From Streptomyces flavochromogenes (GTDB lineage Bacteria; Actinomycetota; Actinomycetes; Streptomycetales; Streptomycetaceae): DNA of 64,000 bases. Each line of letters starts with the position of its first letter. Within the stretch, counting starts at the first letter, position 1. Below the pieces are notes generated by a model that was not told the DNA's origin, ran no database searches, and saw only the letters and a program-made list of their open reading frames with translations. Location: contig NZ_JNZO01000008.1 of the NCBI RefSeq assembly GCF_000717595.1, forward strand, positions 235,338 to 299,337. The letters run 5' to 3'. Positions 42,506-51,019 of this stretch are shown here, piece after piece. The position numbers were made by a program, and so were the translations under genes.

Positions 42506-43369
42506 GTGCACACCAGCGACGAGATCTACCACCGGGTGCTCTGGGATCCGCGCTTCGACCCCGAGCGGTTCGTGATGGGGATCGCCGAGCGCGGGGCCCC
42601 GCCGAAGCGGGTCCTGCTCGGCGACTTCGTGCCGGGCGGGGAGATCCCCTGGCACCGGGTGGTGTTCTTCGAGGCGGACGGCCGGGTCGTCTGGGACCGC
42701 GCCTCCGGCGTCGACCGGCTCGACGAGACCCTCGTGGGGCAGGTTGGTCCCGTGCCGGACCCGGCACCCGGCGACGTCCTCGCCGTCCCGTCGACGAACC
42801 GCACCGCCGTCGCCTGGCTGCCGCCGGCGGAGTTGTGGCCGCCGATCCAGCACGTTCGCCGCGCACACGACCGGCAGATCCGCCGCTGGCCGCCGCACGT
42901 CAACGTGCTCTTCGGTTTCGTCCCCGAGGCCGAGTTCGCCCGGGCCCTGCCGCTGGTCGCCGCGGCGCTCGCCGAGACGCCGCCGTTCACCGCCCGCCTG
43001 GCGGGCGTCCACTGGTTCGGGCACCGGGAGGACGCCACCGTCTGGCTCGATCCGGCCGCCGCCGACCACGAGCCCTGGGCGCGACTGTGGGAGTCCCTGG
43101 AGCTCCGCTTCCCGCTCTGCGGATCGCACTCGCACGGCTTCACCCCGCACCTGTCCCTCGGCCGTACCCCGGACCCGCACGCCCTCGCCCGCAAGGCGGA
43201 GGCGCTCCTCGGCACCATGACGGCCCGGGTCGGCGAGCTGGTCCTCCTCTCCCGGCGCGGCGAGGAGCCGATGCGGGTCCGGGCCCGCGTCCTGCTCGGC
43301 AGCGGCGACGTACGTCACCCGGAGAATCCGGCCCTCCCGGGCAATCCTCCGCCGTCACCGCCCGTCTAG
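42506..43369 (+). CDS. DUF504 (MJ1316) plus 2H phosphoesterase two-domain protein
   Basis: 287 residues from the GTG at 42506. Domain 1 (about 5-80) is DUF504-like: IYHRVLWDPRFDPERFVMGI, then LLGDFVPGGEIPWHRVVFFE. This module is thought to recognise RNA 2',3'-cyclic phosphate ends. Domain 2 (about 115-275) is a 2'-5' RNA ligase-like 2H fold with H131-x-N133 in PHVNVLFGFVP and H215-x-S217 in FTPHLSLGR, the two catalytic His motifs. Together they suggest an enzyme acting on RNA termini or a cyclic nucleotide. No RNA-repair partner gene is next to it. Confidence 0.8.
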   Translation: MHTSDEIYHRVLWDPRFDPERFVMGIAERGAPPKRVLLGDFVPGGEIPWHRVVFFEADGRVVWDRASGVDRLDETLVGQVGPVPDPAPGDVLAVPSTNRTAVAWLPPAELWPPIQHVRRAHDRQIRRWPPHVNVLFGFVPEAEFARALPLVAAALAETPPFTARLAGVHWFGHREDATVWLDPAAADHEPWARLWESLELRFPLCGSHSHGFTPHLSLGRTPDPHALARKAEALLGTMTARVGELVLLSRRGEEPMRVRARVLLGSGDVRHPENPALPGNPPPSPPV

Positions 43370-43683
43370 CCAGAGGCGGTCACGGGTTTCGGCCGGCCCC
43401 GCGGAGTCCGAGGCCATCTGCAGTGGGGGTTCGTCGGCCCCGGTGACGTCACCGGGATGGCCGCCCGGACCTGATCAAGCACGCGGCGTGCCGGGCATGT
43501 ACGTCCACGGCTCCACGGGCTCCCCCACGGCCCGCTTCGGGCGCATGTCGATGTTGCCGTACGTGGAGCAGGGACGAAGTCGACGAGTTCTTCCGATCGG
43601 ACGTACAACCTTTCGGTTCCCCCGGAAGTCCTGTGGCTACGGCGAGAATTCGCCATGCCCGCACTCTGAAGAGGAACACCCTT
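43370..43683. other. Intergenic region before the FG-GAP gene
   Basis: About 310 bases with no supported gene. Its right half holds the probable promoter and leader of the secreted FG-GAP protein. The stretch from 43633 could be translated as a 17-codon extension of that gene but does not look like a signal peptide. Confidence 0.4.
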
Positions 43684-45927
43684 TTGACCCCGATACGCAC
43701 CCCCCGCGTCCGGCGCGGCGCGGCTGTCGCCGTCGTTCTCGCCGTCACCGGGGGCGGCCTGGCGACCGCCGGCCCCGCAACGGCCGCCGTTCCTTCGGCA
43801 GTCGCAGCCTCCGCCTCGGTGGTGGTGCCCTACCCGAAGGAAGGCGCGGTCGTCGTCGGCGCCGGCACGACCGGATTCCTGACCTGGTCCCGGACCGACG
43901 AGCGCCTGCACGTCGTCTGGACGCGCTACGACGGCACCACGGCGGAGCCGTGGTCCCTCGACGACTCCTGGATCACCGCCTCGCGCGCCTCCGACGTGAT
44001 CGTTCGGGTGGGGAACGACGGCTTCATCACCCTCCGGGACATGGCGACCGGCCAGGACGTCCTGTCTGTCCGCGCCAGGGACACCAGTTTCGTCGGTGCC
44101 GTCGGCCGGACTCTGTTCGTCAAGGCGTCCGACAGCCAGGGCGGAGACGCCGTGCACCTGCTTGCCCAGGGCGACGACGGCAAGGTCGGCGACCGCGTCG
44201 TGACCGGCCTGCCGGCCACCGCGACGGACCCGAAGGTCAGGGCCGCGACACCGGACACCGCACTGCTCACGTACACGACCCCCACGGGCGCGCAGTGGGC
44301 CACCGTCGACCTCGCCACCGCCGAGGTCACCGACACGGGTGCGATGACGGGCGACCCCGCACAGGCCCGGGTCGCGCTCTCGGGCACGCACGTCGCCTGG
44401 ATGGGACCCGCCGGCGGAGGCTTCCGGACCGCCGTGGTCGCCGAGCGGAAGCCCGGCACCGCCACCCAGCGGATCACCCTGCCGGGTGCGGTCGACTCGC
44501 TCGGTCTGGTCGGCGGCTGGCTGACGTACGGGCAGACCGGCGGGTACGAGGAGCGGAACCCCTCCTCGGCGTACGCCGTGACCGCGCGCTCGCTCGCCAA
44601 CGGCACGACCCGCAAGCTCATGGACGACTCGGACTCCTCGGCCGTCGGTCCCGACGGATCCCTCCTCGTCCAGGGCGGCACCGTCCAGGGCGGCGAGGGC
44701 CTGTACCGCATCGCCCCTGGGGCGAACGGCGAACCGGCCGCCACCCAGGTCGCCTCCTCCGGCCTGTCCACCAAGGTCACTCTGCTCGGCCACGCCATTC
44801 CGGCGGTCGTCGACCTCGACAGGACCGGCGGCCGCCTCAGCATGGTCTGGCAGCTCAGCCGGTCCGAGGTCGAGATGACCGTCAGGATCCGCAACACCCG
44901 GACGGGCGAGACCCTGACGGACGGGGTCTATCCGCTGAACGGCGACTACGACCCGCACCGGGCGGCGTACACCTGGAACGGCCAGCTCACCTGGAACAAC
45001 ACCCGCGACATGTGGACCGGGGCGCCCAGCGGGCCGTACACCTGGGAGATCACGGCCAAGCCGCTGAACGGCATCGGACCGGAGCTGAAGTCCTCCGGTG
45101 CGTTCACGGTGACGAGGAAGCCCGGCGCGCACGACTACGACGCCGACGGCTCACCCGACGTGCTGGTCCGGGACACCACGGGCCGCCTGTGGATCGACGA
45201 CACGTTCCCCAACCCGTACGAGGGCTACATCGAGCAGAACCCGGGGCTCCTCGTGGGCGCCGGCTGGGGTGCCTACGACCGGATCGAGGCCGTCGGGAAC
45301 ATCGCGGGCTCGGCCGTGAGCGACGTGGTGGCCCGGGACAAAACCGGTGTGCTCTGGCTCTACCAGGGCACCGGAAACGCCAAGGCCCCGCTGGGCACCC
45401 GGGTCCGCATCGGCTCCGGCTGGGGCGCGTACACCCGGCTCACCGGCGGCAGCGACCTGACCGGTGACGGACGGGCCGACCTGGTCGCCACGGACAAGAC
45501 CGGCGGCCTGTACCTGTACAAGGGCACGGGCTCGGCCACGGCCCCCTTCGGCGCCCGGAAGAAGATCGGCACCGGCTGGGGCGCCTACAACCAGCTCACC
45601 GCCACCGGCAACCTCGCCGGAGCTCCGGCCGGGGACCTCGTCGCCCGCGACACGGCCGGCGTCCTCTGGCTGTACCTCGGCAAGGGAGACGGCACCTTCG
45701 CGCCTCGCGTGAGGGTCGGGGCGGGATGGGGGACGTACGACCGTCTCCTCGGTGTCGGCGACGCGAACCGTGACGGCCGCCCCGACCTGTACGCCTCCGT
45801 CAAGGGTGGCGGCGGCGACGCGTACGTGTACAAGGGCACGGGCTCCTGGAAGCAGCCCTTCGGCACGCGGGGCGGGGTCTCCTGGTACAGCGCCGACCCG
45901 GACATCCGGTACGACCTCCTCTCCTGA
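43684..45927 (+). CDS. Large secreted FG-GAP/VCBS repeat protein
   Basis: About 747 residues from the TTG at 43684, which has GAGG nine bases upstream and gives a normal Sec signal peptide (VAVVLAVTGGGLATAGPATAA). A GTG at 43633 is an alternative. The first 430 residues form beta-propeller-like repeats with WSRTDERLHVVWTRYDG. A FlgD-like segment follows (YTWNGQLTWNNTRDMWTGAP). The last 260 residues contain four to five FG-GAP/VCBS repeats (YDADGSPDVLVRDTTGRLW, LTGDGRADLVATDKTGGLYL, NRDGRPDLYASVKGG) with calcium-binding D-x-D-G-x-x-D loops. It is probably cell-surface or secreted, and its ligand is unknown. Confidence 0.88.
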   Translation: MTPIRTPRVRRGAAVAVVLAVTGGGLATAGPATAAVPSAVAASASVVVPYPKEGAVVVGAGTTGFLTWSRTDERLHVVWTRYDGTTAEPWSLDDSWITASRASDVIVRVGNDGFITLRDMATGQDVLSVRARDTSFVGAVGRTLFVKASDSQGGDAVHLLAQGDDGKVGDRVVTGLPATATDPKVRAATPDTALLTYTTPTGAQWATVDLATAEVTDTGAMTGDPAQARVALSGTHVAWMGPAGGGFRTAVVAERKPGTATQRITLPGAVDSLGLVGGWLTYGQTGGYEERNPSSAYAVTARSLANGTTRKLMDDSDSSAVGPDGSLLVQGGTVQGGEGLYRIAPGANGEPAATQVASSGLSTKVTLLGHAIPAVVDLDRTGGRLSMVWQLSRSEVEMTVRIRNTRTGETLTDGVYPLNGDYDPHRAAYTWNGQLTWNNTRDMWTGAPSGPYTWEITAKPLNGIGPELKSSGAFTVTRKPGAHDYDADGSPDVLVRDTTGRLWIDDTFPNPYEGYIEQNPGLLVGAGWGAYDRIEAVGNIAGSAVSDVVARDKTGVLWLYQGTGNAKAPLGTRVRIGSGWGAYTRLTGGSDLTGDGRADLVATDKTGGLYLYKGTGSATAPFGARKKIGTGWGAYNQLTATGNLAGAPAGDLVARDTAGVLWLYLGKGDGTFAPRVRVGAGWGTYDRLLGVGDANRDGRPDLYASVKGGGGDAYVYKGTGSWKQPFGTRGGVSWYSADPDIRYDLLS

Positions 45928-45986
45928 CCCGCAGGTCCCCTGAGCCGCCCGAACGGCCCTACCGGCGCTCGGGCCTCCTTGGAGTC

Positions 45987-46025
45987 AGGTGCGGGCGCGG
46001 TGGATGCTCCATCGCGCCCGCACCT
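45987..46025. terminator. Perfect 13-bp hairpin after the FG-GAP gene
   Basis: Arms AGGTGCGGGCGCG (45987-45999) and CGCGCCCGCACCT (46013-46025), perfectly complementary, with a 13-base loop, 59 bases past the stop codon. It separates the FG-GAP gene from the lasso peptide operon. Confidence 0.75.
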
Positions 46026-46345
46026 CCGAGGCGGAGCACGCCTCCTGACAGTCTCTTCGGAGGGCGACACACCCGGCGGCGAACGCCGGTACGGAGACGT
46101 CGCCGTCCGGGTCCAGGGCACACCCGCGTCCGGGTCAAGGCCACCACCCACACGCACAAGAGGGCGTGATCCGGCCAACTTGACGCGGTGTGGGGAGGAC
46201 GGGCCGATTCCCCACCGCGCCGGGATGGACTCACCGGCGCGGACTGGTCATGCTGACACCTTCGGAAATCCTCGCGGAAGGCATCACGGACGGTCATTGC
46301 GGCCGGCCTGTCACTGTTCTTGACGATCCATCGGGAGCGAGAGCA
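46026..46345. other. Leader region of the lasso peptide operon
   Basis: About 320 bases between the hairpin and the precursor gene. It must carry the promoter. A TTGACG at 46320-46325 is too close to the start codon to serve a normal transcript. The precursor frame is open upstream to 46190 but has no coding character there. I see no second precursor gene. Confidence 0.4.
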
Positions 46346-46525
46346 ATGAACTCTGCACACCAGCACCGCGACCCCGCACACGAGAACGCCTCCGCCGCCG
46401 CGGCGGACGCGCGCGACCCCGAACTGCTCCTCGTCGACGCCGGATCGGTGCGTGACGTCACCCTCGGGAACTGGTCGCACGGCCACCCCGACGACACGCA
46501 GCACTGGACGCCGACCGACGACTGA
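46346..46525 (+). CDS. Lasso peptide precursor (A gene)
   Basis: 59 residues from the ATG at 46346, with GGGAG upstream. Leader residues 1-40 end ...VDAGSVRDVTL, with the conserved Thr at -2 and a P-x-L...G...T pattern similar to known lasso leaders. The predicted core, residues 41-59, is GNWSHGHPDDTQHWTPTDD. Gly1 supplies the amine and Asp9 is the only acid in the usual 7-9 ring window, giving a nine-residue macrolactam. The remaining ten residues would thread as the tail. It has no Cys, so it is a class II type. The stop overlaps the cyclase start (TGATG). Confidence 0.88.
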   Translation: MNSAHQHRDPAHENASAAAADARDPELLLVDAGSVRDVTLGNWSHGHPDDTQHWTPTDD

Positions 46526-48420
46526 TGCGCTGGGCGGCCGGGTTCCGGGCAGGACCGGACACGAGCAGGACGCCGGTCCCGGCGCCTGTCGCCGGAGAGG
46601 GGATCCCCGGCTTCGCCACGGCGTGGACCGTCGGACCCGTCCTGGTGCGCACGGTCGAGGGCGACGGCCCCGGACCTTCCCGGATCGCCGCCGTCGGCGA
46701 TTGCCCGCCCACGCATGCCGAACTCGCCGCCACGCTCCACGCGATACGGGCCGGACAGCTGGACCGGATGCCGGAACGGCCGGGTTCGTGCCTGCTGGTG
46801 GCCGAGACCCGCGACCGTACGGTGGTCGTCGGCGACCGCGCCGGTGTCTGGCCCGTGTTCTACCGTGCGGATCTCGACGGCGGGGTCTGGTGGTCGAACG
46901 CGGCGACACCGCTGGCCGCGCTCTCCGGCGTGCCGATCCCCGACCTCCGCGCGCTCGCGGCCCGCACCGCACTGCCCGACGTGGTGCTCGACCCGCACGC
47001 CGGCCTGTTCCCGCGGGTCGCCCGTCTACCACCCGGCACGGCTCTGCTCTGCGAACGTGGCGCGGCCCGTCTCGTCCGAACCGGCACCACCACCCGGGCA
47101 CACGCGGAGCACCTCACCCTCCCCGAAGGGGCCCGGCTCCTGCACGCCCGGCTGACCGAGGCGGTCGACCGCCGCGCAGGGTCGACCCCGCTGTGCTCAG
47201 CCGACCTGTCCGGAGGGCTGGACTCCACGACCCTCGCCCACCTCTCCGCGAGGGCGGGGGAGACCCATGCCGTCACGTACACCGACGCATGGCTGCGCAA
47301 CGACGATCTCCCGTACGCGACGGCCGCCGCCGCCGAGATGCCGGGGGTGGTCCATCACGTGATGACCGGCGACCGCTCCACCCTCCACTACATCGGACTC
47401 GGTCCGGAGCACCTCGCGGTCCCCGTCTCCGACGCCCCGAGCCCCACCGTCGTGCTGTGGGCGATGAAGGCGAAGGTCCTGGGAGCGATGGCGGCGCACG
47501 GTTCACGCGGACACTTCGTGGGCACCGGCGGCGACACCGTCCTTACGGCCTCCGGTGTCCTGACCGACGCCCTGCGCGCCGGACAACGCCGCCGGGCCGC
47601 CGCGACGGCCAGGGCGGCGGCCCGGGTCACCCACACCTCCGTGTGGGGCCTGTGGCGCGCCGCCCGGTCCAAGGCCGCGCTCACGCTGACCGTGGAGGCG
47701 GGGCACCTCGCGGACCGGCTGCGCGGGCCCGCGGCCCCGGCCGATACGGCCCACCGCGGGACCGGGAGCGCCGGCGCCGCCTGGCTGCCGGTCCAGACGG
47801 TCGCCGACTGGATGCCCCGCCCGGCCCGCGACCTCCTGGCGGACCACGTGACCGACGCCTGCCGATCCCGCGAACAGCCGGACCGCCTCGCCCGCTGGCG
47901 CGACGCGCACGGCCTGGCCAGGGTCGGCGACGACGTCGCCCAATACGCACACCTGGCCGCGAGCCTCGGCATGCCCCTCTGGGCCCCGTACCTGGACGAC
48001 GAGGTGGTGGCCGTCTGTTTCGGCGTACCGCCGGAGGAGCGGCACCTGCCCGGCGTGTACAAGCCGCTGCTGACCCGCGCCATGCGCGGCATCGTCGCCG
48101 ACCAGGTCCTGGACCGGCGCACCAAGGGAACCTTCGGCGGGCCCGTCTACGCGGGCCTGGCCGAACACTGCGCCGCACTCACCGAGTTGCTCGGAGCCGG
48201 CTCCCGCCTCGCCCGCCTCGGGCTCGTCGACCCCGTCCCCGTGGCCGCCGTACTGCGCCGGGCGGCGCCGGGGCTGCCGCTGCCGCTCGGCGCGGTGCAC
48301 CACCTCGTCGCGGTCGAGGTGTGGCTGCGGCAGCTGGAAACCCAGAACCGCTCGACATGGTGGAAGGAGAACCGATCCCGTGCCCTGGGTCCTGCCCCGT
48401 ACCGTGCACGTCGTCCATGA
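46525..48420 (+). CDS. Lasso peptide macrolactam synthetase (cyclase, C protein)
   Basis: 631 residues, homologous to asparagine synthetase B. The N-terminal glutaminase-like half is non-catalytic in lasso cyclases; here VVVGDRAGVWPVFYRADLDG is recognisable. The synthetase half has the ATP pyrophosphatase loop CSADLSGGLDSTTLAHL with SGGLDS at residues 229-234, followed by GHFVGTGGDTVLTASG and LWAPYLDDEVVAVCF. It should adenylate the ring Asp side chain and close the amide with Gly1. The ATG overlaps the precursor stop by one base. The 3' end overlaps the B1 gene by 41 bases. Confidence 0.93.
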   Translation: MRWAAGFRAGPDTSRTPVPAPVAGEGIPGFATAWTVGPVLVRTVEGDGPGPSRIAAVGDCPPTHAELAATLHAIRAGQLDRMPERPGSCLLVAETRDRTVVVGDRAGVWPVFYRADLDGGVWWSNAATPLAALSGVPIPDLRALAARTALPDVVLDPHAGLFPRVARLPPGTALLCERGAARLVRTGTTTRAHAEHLTLPEGARLLHARLTEAVDRRAGSTPLCSADLSGGLDSTTLAHLSARAGETHAVTYTDAWLRNDDLPYATAAAAEMPGVVHHVMTGDRSTLHYIGLGPEHLAVPVSDAPSPTVVLWAMKAKVLGAMAAHGSRGHFVGTGGDTVLTASGVLTDALRAGQRRRAAATARAAARVTHTSVWGLWRAARSKAALTLTVEAGHLADRLRGPAAPADTAHRGTGSAGAAWLPVQTVADWMPRPARDLLADHVTDACRSREQPDRLARWRDAHGLARVGDDVAQYAHLAASLGMPLWAPYLDDEVVAVCFGVPPEERHLPGVYKPLLTRAMRGIVADQVLDRRTKGTFGGPVYAGLAEHCAALTELLGAGSRLARLGLVDPVPVAAVLRRAAPGLPLPLGAVHHLVAVEVWLRQLETQNRSTWWKENRSRALGPAPYRARRP

Positions 48421-48706
48421 CGACACCGCGGGCGCCGCTCTGCTCGACGAGCGCTCCGGACGCTGGTACCACCTGTCCCGGCCAGGAGCCTCACTCCTCA
48501 AGGCGATCCTCGCCGGCGCCGACCCGGAGGCCGCCGCGGCCGAAGCGGCGGCCGTATCGGGCGATGACGCCTCGCGCTCGGACCGCGCCTTCCTGGCCCT
48601 GTTCCACGACCTGCGCGTCGCAGGACTCCTGATCAGACAACCCGCCGTGCCGGCGCGCCGCCGGTGGCCGTTCACCGGACTCCTCACGGGGAGGACCGGA
48701 CGATGA
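48380..48706 (+). CDS. Lasso peptide recognition protein (PqqD-like, B1)
   Basis: 108 residues from a GTG preceded by AAGGAGAACC. The PqqD/RRE fold is visible in AGAALLDERSGRWYHLSRPG, ASLLKAILAG and the helical C-terminal half (RAFLALFHDLRVAGLLIRQP). B1 proteins bind the leader peptide and present it to the B2 protease. The gene begins inside the cyclase reading frame and ends in an ATGA overlap with B2, so it is translationally coupled to both. Confidence 0.92.
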   Translation: MPWVLPRTVHVVHDDTAGAALLDERSGRWYHLSRPGASLLKAILAGADPEAAAAEAAAVSGDDASRSDRAFLALFHDLRVAGLLIRQPAVPARRRWPFTGLLTGRTGR

Positions 48707-49131
48707 GCCTCCCCGTCGCTCCTGCCGTCGGCCCGCAGCCCTCCCTGCCCCAGCTGCTCTGCGGATCCTTCGGCTTCCTCACCGCCGTCCTCCTGCTGAG
48801 ACTCCCGCTGCACCGCACCACCGCCCTCGTGCGCCTGCTGCACCGTCTGCCACTGAGGGAACCGGCGCAGCCCCGGGCCGCCCGCATGGTCCAGGCGGCG
48901 CGCGCGGCCGGTGTCTGGTGGCCGGGGCGCGCGGCCTGCCTCGAGACCTCGCTCGCCGCGAGCCTGGCGGCCGCCGCCCAGGGCTACCGCCTCTCCTGGT
49001 GCCTCGGCGTGCGATTCCTTCCGCCGCCGCGCGTCCACCACGCCTGGGTCGAGACCGCGTCCGGCCCGACAGGCGAACCCGAGACCGCTCTCCCGCACGG
49101 CTGGCCCTACGCGACGGCCCTGCGCGTCTGA
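48703..49131 (+). CDS. Lasso peptide leader protease (transglutaminase-like, B2)
   Basis: 142 residues. Catalytic Cys79 is in GRAACLETSLAASLAAAAQG, and the catalytic His113 is in RVHHAWVETASG, matching the conserved HAWVE motif of B2 proteins. The N-terminal region is hydrophobic and basic (LLCGSFGFLTAVLLLRLPL). It should remove the 40-residue leader before ring closure. It is the last gene of the overlapping A-C-B1-B2 set. No ABC exporter or isopeptidase gene follows. Confidence 0.93.
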   Translation: MSLPVAPAVGPQPSLPQLLCGSFGFLTAVLLLRLPLHRTTALVRLLHRLPLREPAQPRAARMVQAARAAGVWWPGRAACLETSLAASLAAAAQGYRLSWCLGVRFLPPPRVHHAWVETASGPTGEPETALPHGWPYATALRV

Positions 49132-49255
49132 TGCGTGCCGGACGCCCGGCGGCTCACGCCTCGTCCAGGTCCGTGGGCGCCGGGTCGGCAACGTGCTGGA
49201 CACTGCCTGCCGCCGCCGTCCAGATCTCCACCCTCACAACGGCGATCGCGACCCG

Positions 49256-49690
49256 CTACGCGGGGCGAAGAACGGGATCGATGGTCACCAGGCTCTTGGA
49301 CAGCCGACGGGCCCCCGGGCAACACGATCGTCGGTGTCGCCGGACAACTCCTCGCAAAGCCGTAGTGCCTCGTCCAGGTCGTCCGAGGAGATGCTGAAGA
49401 CATCGACGGTGGCGGTGCGAATCCAGTCGGCGTGGTTGTCGTTGGCGACTGCCGGTGCGGCGCGACGATCGCGAGTCCGGCCCTGCCCTTGCGCCGGAGC
49501 AGACCTTCCGCGGTCCGCCGGGTGACGAAGCTGTCATCAGGGTCGAGCACAAGCGCCATCAGCGGCTCCACGGCCTCCTGCATCTCGGAGGACCCTGCCA
49601 GGCTGTGACCGGCATCCGCCCGGTCTCGGCAGTCATCGCTTCACCCGAGTTCGCGGAGCGCCACGACGGCCGCACGCCGCAGGTCACTGT
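49256..49690 (-). pseudogene. HEAT-repeat protein, decayed by frameshifts
   Basis: Coding pieces lie in different minus-strand frames. DLRRAAVVALRELG ends near 49650. AVEPLMALVLDPDDSFVTRR and TAEGLLRRKGRAGLAIVA come from about 49583. IRTATVDVFSISSDDLDEAL and RLCEELSGDTDDRVARGA follow, and the ending is LVTIDPVLRPA. Together they look like a HEAT-like repeat protein broken by at least three indels and an in-frame stop. Confidence 0.65.
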
Positions 49691-49873
49691 CCGCGAATGC
49701 GCCCGCCCCTCCCACGAATTCCGGCCGTGCTGCCGCTCATGAGGTACTCCCGCTGCCGTTGTCCGTGAGGCGGGTGCTCCCCGCTGCACACGATCCTGGT
49801 ACCTCAAGCTTGATTGAGGTCAAGGGCGTTGCCCTGCCGGCTGGCGGGGCAGGTGGCGAACGGCTGAGGGCCG

Positions 49874-50938
49874 TCAGCCGGCCACGGCCTCGATGAGGGA
49901 GAACGGTGCGGCCTCCGTGAGGGGGGTGACCGATGTGACGGACAGGCCCGCGCGGTGGCACACGTCCTCGAAGTCCTTGCGGGTACGCTCCCTGCCACCC
50001 ACGTTCACCAGCATGTTGAGGTCGCTCAAGTAGGTGATTCCGCCGTCGGTGCTGTCGGATTCCGCACGGGTGTCGACGATTTCGGGAAGCACGGGCTCCA
50101 CGATCAGGACGAGGCCGCCGGGCGGCAGGACCGCGCGGCAGTGACTCAGGATCGTGACCGCCTGATCGTCCGTCCAGTCGTGCAGGACGCTCTTCATCAG
50201 ATAGAGGTCCGAGCCCCCGGGCACCGAACGGAAGAAGTCCCCGGCGATCAGGGAGCAACGCCCGTCCAGCCCGCGCCGCGCCATCGTCCTCGGCGCCTCG
50301 GCCAGACCCTCCGCCGTGTCGAAGAGGACACCGGCGAGGCCCGGATGCGCGGTGAGTACACCGGCCAGGAGAGTGCCGTCGCCGCCACCGACGTCCGTGA
50401 CGGTGGTGAACCTGCCGAAGCCGAACGCGTACGGCAGGGCGGAGGCCGTCTCCGAGGCGGCTTGGCTCATCGACGCGTTGAACTCCGCGGACAGCGTGGG
50501 GTGCTGGGCGAGGTGGCTGAAGAAGTCCGTGCCGAAGACGGCGTCGAACGCGACTCCGCCGGTGCGGACACTGTCGTCGAGGTGCTCCCAGGCGCGTACG
50601 ATCGCCGGCTCGGTGAACATTCCCACGAACGACGTGAGCGAGTCGGGGCGGCCGGGGTCGAGGAGTGCGCCGGCGGGGGTCACCGAGAAGGAGTCGGGGG
50701 CGTGTTCCCGCAGCAGGCCGAGCCCGGTCAGGGCGCGCAGCAGTCGGGTCATGGGCTGGTGTTCGGCTCCGGCGTCGACGGCCACATCGGCGGCCCGGCG
50801 GGGCGCATCGCCCACCAGCTCCATCACCCTCAACCGGACCGCAGCGCGCAGGGTTTGCGCGGCCATGCTCCCGAACGCGAGCCGGACGATCAGATCACGG
50901 TCGGCCATGCCTGCTGCTCGGACGTCGATGTTCGCCAC
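49874..50938 (-). CDS. SAM-dependent O-methyltransferase (DmpM/carminomycin-OMT type)
   Basis: 354 residues from the GTG at 50938 with GAAGGGAAG upstream. N-terminal dimerisation/winged-helix domain (IVRLAFGSMAAQTLRAAVRL, LLRALTGLGLLREHAPDSFS). SAM-binding motif TTVTDVGGGDGTLLAGVLTA, then LYLMKSVLHDWTDDQAVTIL with the catalytic-type His. Length and layout match class I small-molecule O-methyltransferases used in aromatic polyketide and phenazine pathways. No polyketide genes are close. It is 740 bp from the lasso operon on the opposite strand, so a link to that pathway is only a guess. Confidence 0.9.
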   Translation of the reverse strand: MANIDVRAAGMADRDLIVRLAFGSMAAQTLRAAVRLRVMELVGDAPRRAADVAVDAGAEHQPMTRLLRALTGLGLLREHAPDSFSVTPAGALLDPGRPDSLTSFVGMFTEPAIVRAWEHLDDSVRTGGVAFDAVFGTDFFSHLAQHPTLSAEFNASMSQAASETASALPYAFGFGRFTTVTDVGGGDGTLLAGVLTAHPGLAGVLFDTAEGLAEAPRTMARRGLDGRCSLIAGDFFRSVPGGSDLYLMKSVLHDWTDDQAVTILSHCRAVLPPGGLVLIVEPVLPEIVDTRAESDSTDGGITYLSDLNMLVNVGGRERTRKDFEDVCHRAGLSVTSVTPLTEAAPFSLIEAVAG

Positions 50939-51019
50939 AGGTGCTTCCCTTCTTCGTGTGGTGGTACGTGGTTGAACCGGCGTGGACACTCGTCTGTGTG
51001 GCCGGTCGATCGGGCGCGG

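Noticed and set aside
46190..46345. Longer lasso precursor starting at 46190
   Set aside because: The extension has no coding bias; the ATG at 46346 has a ribosome binding site and gives a normal 40-residue leader.
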